Below the pieces are notes generated by a model that had not been told where the DNA came from, made no database searches, and saw only the letters and a list, made by a program, of their open reading frames with translations. A DNA stretch of 64,000 nt from Streptomyces sp. LBL (GTDB lineage: Bacteria; Actinomycetota; Actinomycetes; Streptomycetales; Streptomycetaceae): positions 1 to 64,000 of the forward strand of contig NZ_JARXYX010000046.1 of the NCBI RefSeq assembly GCF_029893585.1, in the 5' to 3' direction. This document shows, piece by piece, positions 33,279 through 43,027 of this stretch (positions are counted from its first letter, which is position 1; each line of letters opens with the position of its first letter). Made by a program: the position numbers and the translations under genes.

Positions 33279-34115
33279 ATGACCGAGCACCTGAGAATCG
33301 GCAAGAACACCATCGCCTTCGACGTGACCGGGGAAGGTCCCCTGGTCGTGCTGGCGCACGGTATCGGCGACAGCCGGCACTCCTACCGCTTCCTCGTTCC
33401 CGGCCTGGTGGCCGCCGGTTACCGGGTCGCGAACGTCGACATCCGCGGGTGCGGTGAGTCCAGCCTCGGCTGGGACGGTTACAGCCGCACCGACATCGCC
33501 GGAGATCTGGTCGCCGTCGTGCGTCACCTCGGCGGCCCGGCCGTGATCATCGGGCAGTCGATCAGCGGCGGCGCCGCGACCATCGCGGCCGCCACTGCGC
33601 CCGACGTGATCAGCGGAGTGATCGAGCTGGCTCCGTTCACCCGTGCGCAGCCGGTCGACCTGGGCGGGCTGATCCGGGTCAAGCGCTTCCGGACCGGGTA
33701 CACGCGGATGGCGCAGGTCATCGTCCGGGGACGCCTGACGGACTGGAAGAAGTACCTCGACGTGGCCTACCCGGCCAAGCCCGCCGACTGGAACAGCGAA
33801 CTGGCCCGCATTGAGGCCACGCTGAGTGAGCCCGGCCGGATGAAGGCCCTGCAGGACATGTGCAAGTCCAAGCCCACCGACGCCGGCACCCAGCTCGCCC
33901 ACGTCACCTGCCCGGTCCTGATCGTCGAAGGCAGCCTGGACCCCGACTGGGCCGACCCCCGCGCCGAAGGGGCGAAGATCATCGCCGACCTGCCCGCCGG
34001 CCTCGGCGAGCTGGCCGTGATCGACGGCGCCGGCCACTACCCGCACGCCCAGACCCCCGACCAGGTCCTCGCGCTGGCCCTGCCGTTCCTGGCCAAGGCG
34101 GCTGCCGGTGCCTAG
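33279..34115 (+). CDS. Alpha/beta hydrolase
   Basis: A 278-residue alpha/beta-fold hydrolase. LVVLAHGIGDSRHSYRFLVP is the oxyanion region, VDIRGCGESS follows, GQSISGGAA contains the nucleophile Ser, and VEGSLDPDWADP and IDGAGHYPHAQ supply the acid and His. The nucleophile elbow G-Q-S-I-S is slightly unusual. The ATG at 33279 has GGTGGAGGA upstream. It overlaps the start of the TetR gene by eight bases, so enzyme and regulator are co-transcribed from the operator-bearing promoter. Confidence 0.88.
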   Translation: MTEHLRIGKNTIAFDVTGEGPLVVLAHGIGDSRHSYRFLVPGLVAAGYRVANVDIRGCGESSLGWDGYSRTDIAGDLVAVVRHLGGPAVIIGQSISGGAATIAAATAPDVISGVIELAPFTRAQPVDLGGLIRVKRFRTGYTRMAQVIVRGRLTDWKKYLDVAYPAKPADWNSELARIEATLSEPGRMKALQDMCKSKPTDAGTQLAHVTCPVLIVEGSLDPDWADPRAEGAKIIADLPAGLGELAVIDGAGHYPHAQTPDQVLALALPFLAKAAAGA

Positions 34116-34728
34116 GGCCGGACTCACCGCCGCAACGGTCACCGAAGCCGCCGCCGCCCTGGTCGACGAGGTCGGGTTCGACCAGCTCGGCATGGGCCTG
34201 GTCGCCGAACGGCTCGGGGTCAAGACCCCCTCGCTGTACAAGCACGTCACCGGCCAGACCGACCTCGCCCACCGGATCGCCATCCTGGCCATGAACCAGT
34301 GCGCCGACGCCATCCGCGACGCCATCCAGGGCCGGTCCGGCACCGAAGCTCTGGCCCGCGGCGCACAGGCGATGCGAACGTTCGTCAAGGACCACCACGG
34401 CCGATACGCCGCAGCCAACGCCGCCCGCCCGACCGGACCCGACGACCCCCTCATCGACGCCCTCAACCGGGTGGTCGACTCCTGGGCGGCCATGCTGCAT
34501 GGCTACCGGATCGACCCCGACCAGCAGATCCACGCGCTGCGGATGCTGCGCACCGTCCTGCACGGATACGCATCCCTGGAAGCAGCCGGCGGGTTCCAGT
34601 TTGCGACCGACATCGACGACAGCTTCAACTGGATGATCGACTTCATCGACCACGGCCTGCAGGAGACCACGGCCACCAGCACCAACAGCGCCCCCTCCCG
34701 CGGGGCCGCGCCGGGCGTGACGCTCTGA
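34108..34728 (+). CDS. TetR-family regulator with WHG-type C-terminal domain
   Basis: A 206-residue regulator. HTH: TVTEAAAALVDEVGFDQLGM, then VAERLGVKTPSLYKHVTGQT. The C-terminal domain (MLRTVLHGYASLEAAGGFQF) matches the TetR_C_33/WHG group. It starts with GTG at 34108 inside the end of the hydrolase gene. It probably autoregulates the hydrolase-TetR unit through the palindrome at 33246. The last 15 residues are low complexity. Confidence 0.86.
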   Translation: MPRAGLTAATVTEAAAALVDEVGFDQLGMGLVAERLGVKTPSLYKHVTGQTDLAHRIAILAMNQCADAIRDAIQGRSGTEALARGAQAMRTFVKDHHGRYAAANAARPTGPDDPLIDALNRVVDSWAAMLHGYRIDPDQQIHALRMLRTVLHGYASLEAAGGFQFATDIDDSFNWMIDFIDHGLQETTATSTNSAPSRGAAPGVTL

Positions 34729-34840
34729 CCGCCGTGGACTGCGCTCCACGCCAGTCCCCGGCCCCACCGGCCAGCGGTGGACCACCCGCTCGCCGAACCC
34801 CCGTCCCTCCCTCCCGCGCCAGCCAGAAGTGGAAACCACC

Positions 34841-35281
34841 ATGAAGCCGGTCCTCACCGCCGTTATTGACATCGACGCCACCCCGCAAGCGGTGTGGGAC
34901 GTCCTCACCGACTTCGCCGCCTACGGCGAGTGGAGCACCTTCTCCGCAGCCGAGGGAACCGCTCAAGTGGGAAGCCGGCTCACGATGCGCATGCCGGGCA
35001 TGACCTTCAGGCCCACGGTCACCGTCGCGACGCCTGGCCAGGAACTGCGGTGGGTCGGCACGCTCGGCATCAAGCAGCTGTTCCACGGCCAGCACTCCTT
35101 CGTCCTTTCCCCCAACCACGACGGCACCACCCGCCTGACCAACCACGAGGAATTCTCCGGCGCCCTGGTCACCCTGATCCGGCCCTTCCTCAGAACACCC
35201 AAAAGAGACGGGTACGCCACCTTCAACACCGGCCTCAAGCAGCGGGTGGAACTCCGCACCGAGCTCGGGCCGGGTGCGTGA
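34841..35281 (+). CDS. SRPBCC-family protein
   Basis: A 146-residue START-like fold protein: LTAVIDIDATPQAVWDVLTD, then YGEWSTFSAAEGTAQVGSRL, then LRWVGTLGIKQLFHGQHSFV and TRLTNHEEFSGALVTLIRPF. This matches the polyketide-cyclase/AHSA1-like SRPBCC group, which binds hydrophobic ligands. The ATG at 34841 is preferred to the GTG at 34829. It follows the TetR gene after 112 bases and may be part of the same regulated group. Confidence 0.82.
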   Translation: MKPVLTAVIDIDATPQAVWDVLTDFAAYGEWSTFSAAEGTAQVGSRLTMRMPGMTFRPTVTVATPGQELRWVGTLGIKQLFHGQHSFVLSPNHDGTTRLTNHEEFSGALVTLIRPFLRTPKRDGYATFNTGLKQRVELRTELGPGA

Positions 35282-35375
35282 GGTGCCGGTGACCGGGGTG
35301 GTCGCGGGGATCGGGATGGCCGCCGCGATTCCCTGCCCCAGACCCTCCCGGCTCTGTCCACAGCCGGTCCGGGGG

Positions 35376-36296
35376 TCAGATCGCGCTGGTCTCGGCCTGT
35401 GCGCATTCGACGGTCCGGGAACTGTGCCCTGCCTGCCGGGGGAGCGGGGCGCCGGCTCGGGCGAGAAGGTGCAGGGCTGCCTGGGAGCCCGAACCGCCCT
35501 CGGCTGTCGCCACGACGACGCGCTGCCCCGGCTCCTGAGGGATCGTCAGAGTCTGCAGGTTGAGGTCCAGCTGGCCGACGAGAGGATGACGCAGACGATA
35601 GGCCGCGATATCCCAGTTCCTGACCCGGTTCTCGGCCCAGAGGGCGGCGAATTCCGCACTCTTCATGGCCAGTTCGCCGATCAGCGCGGCCAGCGCCGGA
35701 TCATCCGGATACTGACCGACGGCAAGTCGCAGCTTCCCCACCACCGCCCTGGCCTTCTTCCGCCAGTCCACGAACAGGTCCCGGGTGTGGGCGTCCAGGA
35801 AGACCAGCCGCGCCATGTTCGGGCGGCGGCCCGGCTGATCGGGTATGCGCCGGTCCAGATGCCCGGCGAACAAGGAGTGTCCCGTACGGTTCCACGCCAG
35901 TACGTCACTGCGGCGCCCCAGCACGATCGCGGGTGCGTCACCGAACGCTTCGAGCAACTGCGTGGTCGTCTCACCCAGGTGCTCGGGCATCAGCCTGCGG
36001 CGCTTGCCGCTGCGACGCGTGGCGCGAGCCAGATCGTGCAGGTGAGTTCGCTCCACCTCGTCCAGACCGAGGGCCCGGGCAAGGGCGTCCAGCACCTCCG
36101 GTGAAGCGTTGAGCGACACCCCCTGCTCCAGCCGGGTGTAATAGGAAAGGCCGATCCCCGCCAACTGGGCCAGTTCATCCCGTCGCAGCCCCGGCACGCG
36201 CCGCCGTTCTCCGAAATCGGGCAGCCCCACGTCAGCCGGCCGCAACTGCGCCCGGCGCGTCTGCAGGAAGTCGCCCAGGCCCGGTTTCTTGTTCAT
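35376..36296 (-). CDS. XRE-family regulator with MmyB-like ligand-binding domain
   Basis: A 306-residue relative of the protein encoded at 1587. The HTH is GLRRDELAQLAGIGLSYYTR followed by LEQGVSLNASPEVLDALARA, then the MmyB-like sensor (VLAWNRTGHSLFAGHLDRR, then YPDDPALAALIGELAMKSAE). It is convergent with the SRPBCC gene and begins next to the right end of the IS607 element. Its target gene may have been displaced, because the usual divergent reductase is absent and the element occupies that position. Confidence 0.88.
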   Translation of the reverse strand: MNKKPGLGDFLQTRRAQLRPADVGLPDFGERRRVPGLRRDELAQLAGIGLSYYTRLEQGVSLNASPEVLDALARALGLDEVERTHLHDLARATRRSGKRRRLMPEHLGETTTQLLEAFGDAPAIVLGRRSDVLAWNRTGHSLFAGHLDRRIPDQPGRRPNMARLVFLDAHTRDLFVDWRKKARAVVGKLRLAVGQYPDDPALAALIGELAMKSAEFAALWAENRVRNWDIAAYRLRHPLVGQLDLNLQTLTIPQEPGQRVVVATAEGGSGSQAALHLLARAGAPLPRQAGHSSRTVECAQAETSAI

Positions 36297-36539
36297 GCGG
36301 CCGAGTATGGACGCCCCGGTGCCGCGTAGCGTCTCTAACGAGCCTTGGTTTTCCTTGGTGTAGCTGGGTTTTCGGCCCTGGTGGAAAACGGTCTCGGTTG
36401 CCCGGGTCGCCGTCCTGCCGCCCGTGGTCGGGTGGTGGGGGTGGCGTGGGCGTGCAGGTGGAAGCCTGTGCCGAGGTGTGTCCCGCGTGGCCGGTGCGGC
36501 CTGCGGGGTGGGCTCATCGTGTGCGGTGCCTGCCGCCGC

Positions 36540-38408
36540 TCACGCCGCTGGCTGCGGCGTAGGGGTGGCTGGACGCTTTCCACCCGCTCCCGACGCCGCT
36601 GATGCGGTGCTCGGGGGTGTGGGTGGGGCGGAGACCCCGCGTCGCCTGTTGGGCGCGGGGCGGTTTCTCGTGGGCACGCTCTTCGTCCGGTCCACGGAAC
36701 GTGTCTGCGGGCCGGACGAAGAGCGGGCGGGGTGGGGAACATGCTGGACCGGCTGGTCCAACTCCTCGACCGTGCTGCGCAGCAGGTAGCTGCCGTGGGC
36801 GCGGTTGAGGATGCATTGGTGTTGGTGCGTGAGGCCGCGGGCGCCGATTCGCTGCCAGGCCGCCACGTCGCGATCCGCGCTGTAGCCGCAGGCCGTGTTC
36901 GGGCAGGTGGCCCATTTCCAGCCCGTTTTGGGGTTGTCGGGGGCCGTGTGATGGCGGAAGTCTGTGAGGCAGCGCGGGCAGTACTTCGAGGTGCCGCGGG
37001 CCGGGACGATGACCACCGCGATGCCGTAGCGGGCGGCGTGGTGGATGGTGTCGGTGACGATCTGGCCGCGCACTGATGTGGACAGGCGAGTGTTGAGGGT
37101 GCGGCCCTTGCCACGTGCCTCCATGTCGCGGAGGTCTTCGAGATAGATCACCGACGCGTCCGCGGCACGGGCGTGCTCGACCATGAACCGGGCCGCTGTG
37201 CGGGCGATCGCCCGGTTCAGGTGCTCACGGCGGCGGGAGATGCGACGGTGCTCTTCGCGTAGCACGGTGAGTTTCGCCACGACCAGGGGGGCGGGTCGGA
37301 TTCCGGCCGCCCTGCGGCCCTCGGCCAGGCGCTGAAGGTGAGCGACCTTGGTCCACAACTGCTCGGCCTGGATACGGAGTCGGTCGGCCTTGGCCAGGAT
37401 GCCGTTGATGCGCAGGAACGCGGGGCGTGCGTCGGTGTGTACGACCGGTTCGGGGCCGCCTTCGAGGGTGAGGGTGCCGCCGGTGAGCAGGGTGTTCAGT
37501 CCGTAGTCGAAGGCCACGGCCCGCACATGCCCGGCCCGCTGCGCCTTGGGCACGGCCGTGCTGTGGGCGACATCCAGCCGGAGGCGTCCGTTACGCACGC
37601 GCAGGGTGGGGGTGTGCAGCGCGGCGGTGGCCTCGATGGTGGGCGGGAGCCTGAACCGCACCACGGCCACATGCCAGTCGGCCCGCGAGCAGGGGCCGGG
37701 GCACACCGGCAGCCGTACCGTGAGGACCGCGAACCGGGCCGGATCGTCCTCGCAGCGCTCCAGGGTGGCCAGTTGCCTGTCGGCGGCGGCCAGCACCACC
37801 TGACCACCTGCCCCCGGCGCGGCCTCCAGCTCGCACACATCGGCCGGCAACCGGTGATGGGCGGCAGCAAAGGTGAGGATCTGCCGGGTCCGGGCGCGCA
37901 GTACCGAGGCCGCGGTCCTCGCCCCGTCCGGCACGGCGGCCCGCAGCGCCTCCCACTCCCCGGGCGTGCGCCGCATCGGGTCGAGGTTCTGGGCCGGCCA
38001 GGAAGCCAGGACGCCCTGAACCACCTCGGCTCGCCAGTGCGCGGAGCGCAGGACGCGTCCTGCCTGTTCCTCGGCGATCCGCCGCACCCGGTCCGACACA
38101 TACACACCGGACGGGGCCGTAGCCGTCCAGCCCAGGGTACGCAGCGCCATCCACGCGTTCGGGGGCAGCTTCTCCCCCGACGGGGCCTTCCCCGAGGCCA
38201 GCAGGTCCAGATCCTCCCGGCTCCAGTGCGCGGCGATCACCTCAGTGGCCATCGCCTCCACCAGATCCGTCAACCACCCCACCCGCACAGCCAGCACCCC
38301 GGCATCGAGGACTTCACCACTGACCGTGTCCAGAGCCCGGAACCCCGACGCGGAGGCACACGCCACCCGCACCGTCTCCCCTGCCCCCACCGCGATCTTC
38401 CGCCGCAC
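36540..38408 (-). CDS. TnpB-type RNA-guided nuclease of an IS607 element
   Basis: From the GTG at 38408 the protein has 622 residues, longer than the usual 400 or so of TnpB. RuvC residues are Asp301 (AVAFDYGLN), Glu424 (VIYLEDLRD) and Asp512 or Asp514 (YSADRDVAAW). The zinc ribbon uses C477-x2-C480 and C502/C507 (YCPRC, TCPNTACGY). Residues 1-295 form an unusually large N-terminal region, and a Pro/Ser-rich tail follows residue 550. It starts seven bases after the tnpA stop. All catalytic residues look intact, so nuclease activity is plausible. Confidence 0.8.
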   Translation of the reverse strand: MRRKIAVGAGETVRVACASASGFRALDTVSGEVLDAGVLAVRVGWLTDLVEAMATEVIAAHWSREDLDLLASGKAPSGEKLPPNAWMALRTLGWTATAPSGVYVSDRVRRIAEEQAGRVLRSAHWRAEVVQGVLASWPAQNLDPMRRTPGEWEALRAAVPDGARTAASVLRARTRQILTFAAAHHRLPADVCELEAAPGAGGQVVLAAADRQLATLERCEDDPARFAVLTVRLPVCPGPCSRADWHVAVVRFRLPPTIEATAALHTPTLRVRNGRLRLDVAHSTAVPKAQRAGHVRAVAFDYGLNTLLTGGTLTLEGGPEPVVHTDARPAFLRINGILAKADRLRIQAEQLWTKVAHLQRLAEGRRAAGIRPAPLVVAKLTVLREEHRRISRRREHLNRAIARTAARFMVEHARAADASVIYLEDLRDMEARGKGRTLNTRLSTSVRGQIVTDTIHHAARYGIAVVIVPARGTSKYCPRCLTDFRHHTAPDNPKTGWKWATCPNTACGYSADRDVAAWQRIGARGLTHQHQCILNRAHGSYLLRSTVEELDQPVQHVPHPARSSSGPQTRSVDRTKSVPTRNRPAPNRRRGVSAPPTPPSTASAASGAGGKRPATPTPQPAA

Positions 38409-38412
38409 CGAC

Positions 38413-39072
<660 letters not shown>

Positions 39073-39110
39073 GACCCAAGACGCTAAACACCCACAACAC
39101 CCGGCATCCA

Positions 39111-39701
39111 CACATGAGTTGATTCACCACTCGAAACCATGAACCGAACCTCATCGCCCCGCCCGCAGCCACGATCTGTGATACACAGCGAAACCCAGGA
39201 ACGCCAAGCTACTCAGTGCACTGTTAAGGACCCTGCCCCTGCCACGGTTACCCGGGCGGCGGTCACGGACCCGCCAGGTGGCGACGAGGGCGGTGGACAT
39301 GGCCACCGACGACAGCCGGGTACGCGTCATGAAGGCTGCGAACGCAGGGACAGCGACATGGCCGCGACGTGGCCGCGACGAAGCCGAAGACCATGGGACG
39401 CCACTGCTCAGGCGCAGGATGCCGCGCTCACAACGGACCACGCGCCAACTCAGCACGGCACGCGGGGGAGTATTCGCGTGCCGTCGCTGTGCAGCGTGCC
39501 CCTGACGGGGGCAGGCTGCCCGCGGGCCGCGGAGGCAGACTCGGATCCACGAACGGCAAGCACCACCCGCACCCTCACCGAGGGGAGCCGGCCGTCTGAC
39601 CGTTCAGTAGCCGCCGCACGACACTGCCGCTCACGTCGCAAGCGTGGCGCTTCAACAGCACTTCGCCATGGCCGTGTTGAGAAAGAAAGACACTGATACC
39701 G
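39111..39701. other. 590 bases without a confident gene
   Basis: The stretch between the IS607 left end and the secreted beta-propeller gene. A minus-strand frame contains a hydrophobic segment (ALVATWRVRD, then ALSSLAFLGFAVYH) that may be the remnant of a membrane protein, but it lacks a convincing start and family match. The promoter of the downstream gene should lie at the right edge. Confidence 0.35.
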
Positions 39702-40760
39702 ATGAGACTGAGGCTTTCCGCAGCCGCCGTGGTCCTTGCCGCGCTGGCGACAGCCGGCACGACGCTGACCACCACCGCCGCCCACGCCACCCCCGGCCAA
39801 CACATCAGTGCCGCTGCCTACAGCCGGCCGCACCAGGCGCAGGCCATCGACGCCGGTGGGCCGAGGGTCTTCCCCCACTCGGTGGACTACGACCCGCACT
39901 CGCGGAGGTTCGTGGTGGGTTCGCTGGCGCACAGCACCATCTCCACCGTCAGCCCGGACGGTACGGTGCGTACCCTCGTCGACGACAAGCGGCTGGTGTC
40001 CGTCCAGGGAGTCCGCGTCGACTCCAGGCGGAACCGGGTGCTGGCCACGAATGTGGACTACGGACTCGCCGACCGCTCGTCGCCCACCACGAAACTGAGC
40101 GTCGCCGGTGTCGCGAGCTACGACGCGACCAGCGGGCGCCGGCAGTGGTACGCCGATCTCAACAAGGTCGCGGGCGACGGCAAGCAACACCTGCTGGCCG
40201 ACGTGACGGTGGCTCCGGACGGCACGGCATACGCCGTCGACCAGCTGACCCCGACGGTGTTCCGGATCGACCGCTACGGGCGGGCCTCCGTCCTTCTCGA
40301 CGACGATCTCCTGGCCGGCACGGTGGACATCCCGGACTTCCTGACCGGTGTGGGTGCGACCGCCGTGGCGTGGATGCCAGGGGACTTCCTGATCGTCGCC
40401 AAGGCCGACGGCAGCCTGGTGCGTGTGCCGACCCGCCACCCCGAACAGGCCGGTGCGGTACGGCTTTCCGCTCGGCTCTCCGCCCTCACCGCGGGCATCC
40501 GGGTCCTGCCGGACGGCTCGATCGCCGCGGTCAGCAGCGGCCTGCTCACCGGAAAGGCCGCCGTAGTGCAACGGGTGCGCCCCTGCGACCACTGGAAGGC
40601 TGCCACCGTGACCGTTACCGACAGCGTCGCCGACCCGGTCACCAGCGCCGTCACGGCCGGCCCCCGAGGCTCGACGTATGCCCTCAGCGGTGGGCTGGCC
40701 GCCCTGCTGATGGGCATGCCCAACGACGGATTCACCCTGCGCCCCGTCGACGTCGGGTGA
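39702..40760 (+). CDS. Secreted SMP-30/NHL-type beta-propeller protein
   Basis: A 352-residue exported protein. The signal peptide is MRLRLSAAAVVLAALATAGT followed by TLTTTAAHA with an AHA-type cleavage site near residue 28. The mature part has repeated propeller blades: PHSVDYDPHSRRFVVGSLAH, STISTVSPDGTVRTLVDD, VQGVRVDSRRNRVLATNVDY, DVTVAPDGTAYAVDQLTPTV. This resembles gluconolactonase/SMP-30-like propellers. Catalytic metal ligands are not obvious, so enzymatic function is uncertain. Confidence 0.8.
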   Translation: MRLRLSAAAVVLAALATAGTTLTTTAAHATPGQHISAAAYSRPHQAQAIDAGGPRVFPHSVDYDPHSRRFVVGSLAHSTISTVSPDGTVRTLVDDKRLVSVQGVRVDSRRNRVLATNVDYGLADRSSPTTKLSVAGVASYDATSGRRQWYADLNKVAGDGKQHLLADVTVAPDGTAYAVDQLTPTVFRIDRYGRASVLLDDDLLAGTVDIPDFLTGVGATAVAWMPGDFLIVAKADGSLVRVPTRHPEQAGAVRLSARLSALTAGIRVLPDGSIAAVSSGLLTGKAAVVQRVRPCDHWKAATVTVTDSVADPVTSAVTAGPRGSTYALSGGLAALLMGMPNDGFTLRPVDVG

Positions 40761-40878
40761 TCTCTGCGGCGGCCCCCACTCCACCGTGCTGACTACTCGT
40801 CATTCCACTCGTCATTTCCGAACCCTTGCCTGCCCACGAACTGTGGCACCCACGAATACGAAACGAAAAGGACACACC

Positions 40879-41301
40879 ATGTCTGCGCTCTACACCACTG
40901 AGGCCCTCTCGACCGGTGACGGCCGAAACGGGGAGGTCCGTTCCCTCGACGGCGTACTCGACGAGGTGCTCGCGGTCCCGAAGGAGATGGGCGGCCCCGG
41001 CGGCGACAGGACGAACCCCGAGCAGCTGTTCGCCGCCGGGTACGCCGCGTGCTTCCACAACGGACTTCGGCTGATCGCGGGGCAGCAGAAACTCAAGCTG
41101 GGCGAGTCGACGGTCCGGTCCGCGGTGAGCCTGCTCGCTCTCGACAACGGCGGATTCACCCTGGCTGTCACGCTGACGGCGTACCTGCCCGGCCTGGAGC
41201 AGTCCACCGCCGATCAGCTGGTGAAGACCACGCACGAGGTGTGCCCCTACTCCAACGCCACCCGGGGGAACATCGAAGTGACCCTCAAGACCACGGTCTG
41301 A
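40879..41301 (+). CDS. ohr: Organic hydroperoxide resistance protein (Ohr/OsmC family)
   Basis: A 140-residue Ohr-type thiol peroxidase. MSALYTTEALSTGDGRNGEV is the typical N-terminus, NPEQLFAAGYAACFHNGL contains the peroxidatic Cys, and HEVCPYSNATRGNIEV contains the resolving Cys. It reduces organic hydroperoxides in the cytoplasm using lipoylated partners. The ATG at 40879 has AAAAGGA upstream. The usual MarR-type OhrR gene is not adjacent, so its regulation here is unclear. A small hairpin terminator follows. Confidence 0.93.
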   Translation: MSALYTTEALSTGDGRNGEVRSLDGVLDEVLAVPKEMGGPGGDRTNPEQLFAAGYAACFHNGLRLIAGQQKLKLGESTVRSAVSLLALDNGGFTLAVTLTAYLPGLEQSTADQLVKTTHEVCPYSNATRGNIEVTLKTTV

Positions 41302-41308
41302 GGTTCTC

Positions 41309-41328
41309 CGGGCCGCCCAGGCCCGTTT
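41309..41328 (+). terminator. Short terminator hairpin after ohr
   Basis: CGGGCC (41309-41314) and GGCCCG (41320-41325) pair around GCCCA and are followed by TTT. The site lies eight bases past the ohr stop codon. Confidence 0.5.
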
Positions 41329-41630
41329 CATGACGGAGGCTCCCGCTCGGTGAGAGAGCTCATCGGGCACCGGGAGCCGATCCCACCGCGGTTGCGTGGA
41401 CTCCTCGGCCGCCCGCACGGCCGCCTCTGTCAGCGCCCCTGCCTCCTCCGGACCGTCCAGGTGGTGAGGGGCGCGTGAGTGCATACGTGCGAAGGGCCGT
41501 CGTCCTTTCGGCCAGGGCCCGGGGGTCACAACCGGCCGTTGTGCCGAGGCGGCGGGGGCGGGTGGAAGAGGAAGCTCTACGGAGAACGGCCGGTAGGGAT
41601 CGGCCGTCGCGGGAATCGAAGGAGCACCTC

Positions 41631-41969
41631 ATGAAGCGCATTGTCGTTGCCCTGGCCGTGGCTGCCGTGTTGGCGGGAGGTGTGGTGACCGCGTGGAACG
41701 TGTTCGACAACTCGTCGGTCGCCACCGTGGGCGGAGCTGATCACACGGTTTCCCGCACGGAGGTCGAGAAGCTGGCCAAGGAGAACTACGGGATCCCCTT
41801 CGTCCAGGACGGCCCGCAGTCCGTGAGCTGCCCGAGCGGGCTGCACGCGAAGATGGACGACACCGTGGCGTGCACCGCCGTCTTCAAGGGCGAGAAGAAG
41901 ACGATGCTGATCTCCGTGACCGGGGTGGACGGCGACCGGGTGAGCTTCGACTACGGCCTGTCGAAGTAG
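41631..41969 (+). CDS. DUF4333 small exported protein
   Basis: A 112-residue protein. The N-terminus MKRIVVALAVAAVLAGGVVT is a single hydrophobic signal or anchor segment. The mature domain has the two cysteines typical of DUF4333 (SVSCPSGLHAKMDDTVACTA) and a terminal VSFDYGLSK. The cysteines probably form a disulphide outside the cell. The ATG at 41631 follows GAAGGAGCACCTC. It sits between ohr and a lipoprotein gene without obvious coupling. Function unknown. Confidence 0.82.
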   Translation: MKRIVVALAVAAVLAGGVVTAWNVFDNSSVATVGGADHTVSRTEVEKLAKENYGIPFVQDGPQSVSCPSGLHAKMDDTVACTAVFKGEKKTMLISVTGVDGDRVSFDYGLSK

Positions 41970-42183
41970 GGCGAGGCCTTCAGGGCCCGGCAGCCGGCGC
42001 AACGGGCCCGGTCTGTCCCAGTTTCTCCGCTTTCCCGTAACGGCGCGTCAACGCGCCTGTCACAGGGGTGCCTTGGTGCAACTCCTACGCAACGCATCGC
42101 CCGGCAACAGGCCTCCTATGAAACAACCGTGCCCGCTCAGCCGGAGCGAACGACCGATACGACACCGCTTCCCAGGAGTACCG

Positions 42184-42882
42184 ATGCGCGTCAAGAAGAT
42201 GCCCGCCCTCGCCCTCGGCCTCGCTGCTGCCGTCCTCTCGTTGACCGCGTGCGGCAGCAGCGACGGATCGAGCGCTTCCGCCGACACCAGCGCGTCCACC
42301 GCTGCGAGCAGCTCGACCGGCGGCCAGGGCTCGACCTCAGGTTCCTCCTCGTCCGACTCCTCCGTCGGCGGCAAGGGCTCGACTTCGGCTTCGTCCTCGT
42401 CCGACTCCTCCGCCGGCTCCAGCAAGGGCAGCGAGCTCGCTGCCCAGTCCTCGACGTCGGCCTCCAGGTGCAAGACCGACCATCTCGCCCCCAGCGCCAC
42501 CGCCACGGGGACCAAGAACGAGATAGTCGTCAACCTGAAGAACACCGGTTCCAGCGCATGCAGCATGCACGGCTTCCCGGGCGTCCAACTCGTAGGCCCC
42601 GATGGCCTGGGCGACACCGGGCCCGACGCCGCCCGCACCGACGTCTCCGCGTCCACCGTCACCATCGGGCCCGGCGAGGAGACACGCTTCCTGCTGCACT
42701 TCATCCCGGACACCAGCGGCTCCGGCAGGACCTACACCCGGCTCTCCGTCACCCCGCCCAACGAGAAGGTCTCGGAGATCGTGGATCTCAACGATCTGGC
42801 CTTCACCATCTCCGCCTCCAGCGGCAACGCTCCGGACGTCTACGTCGACCCCGTCGGCTACCACGTCGGCTCCGGCAAGTGA
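42184..42882 (+). CDS. DUF4232 lipoprotein
   Basis: A 232-residue lipoprotein. The signal peptide ends in the lipobox LTAC (LGLAAAVLSLTACGSS), so the mature protein starts at a lipidated Cys. A long Ser/Gly/Thr-rich linker (about residues 25-85) with SSSSDSSAGS-type repeats follows, then a DUF4232 domain (RCKTDHLAPSATATGTKNEI, then NTGSSACSMHGFPGVQLVGP). The domain has a beta-sandwich look with a conserved Cys pair. CAGGAG lies upstream of the ATG at 42184. Role unknown, at the cell surface. Confidence 0.88.
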   Translation: MRVKKMPALALGLAAAVLSLTACGSSDGSSASADTSASTAASSSTGGQGSTSGSSSSDSSVGGKGSTSASSSSDSSAGSSKGSELAAQSSTSASRCKTDHLAPSATATGTKNEIVVNLKNTGSSACSMHGFPGVQLVGPDGLGDTGPDAARTDVSASTVTIGPGEETRFLLHFIPDTSGSGRTYTRLSVTPPNEKVSEIVDLNDLAFTISASSGNAPDVYVDPVGYHVGSGK

Positions 42883-43027
42883 GCCCAGCAGCAACGCCCT
42901 CGCAAGCCGCCCGGCCAGTCCGAGCTCGGACGAGCCGGGCGGGATTGCCGGGCCCGTGTTCAAAGGCGTTGGGTCCGCACGTCGCCGGGCTCCATGTCGG
43001 CGCCGACTGTCGGCTCAGGGTCGTGTG

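Noticed and set aside
39151-39456. 101-codon minus-strand frame with a hydrophobic segment
   Set aside because: No credible start, ribosome-binding site or recognisable family; reported only as a gene-free stretch.
41340-41529. Minus-strand frame MHSRAPHHLDGPEEAGALTE between ohr and the DUF4333 gene
   Set aside because: It runs on into the antisense of ohr and lacks a ribosome-binding site, so it is probably an accidental frame.
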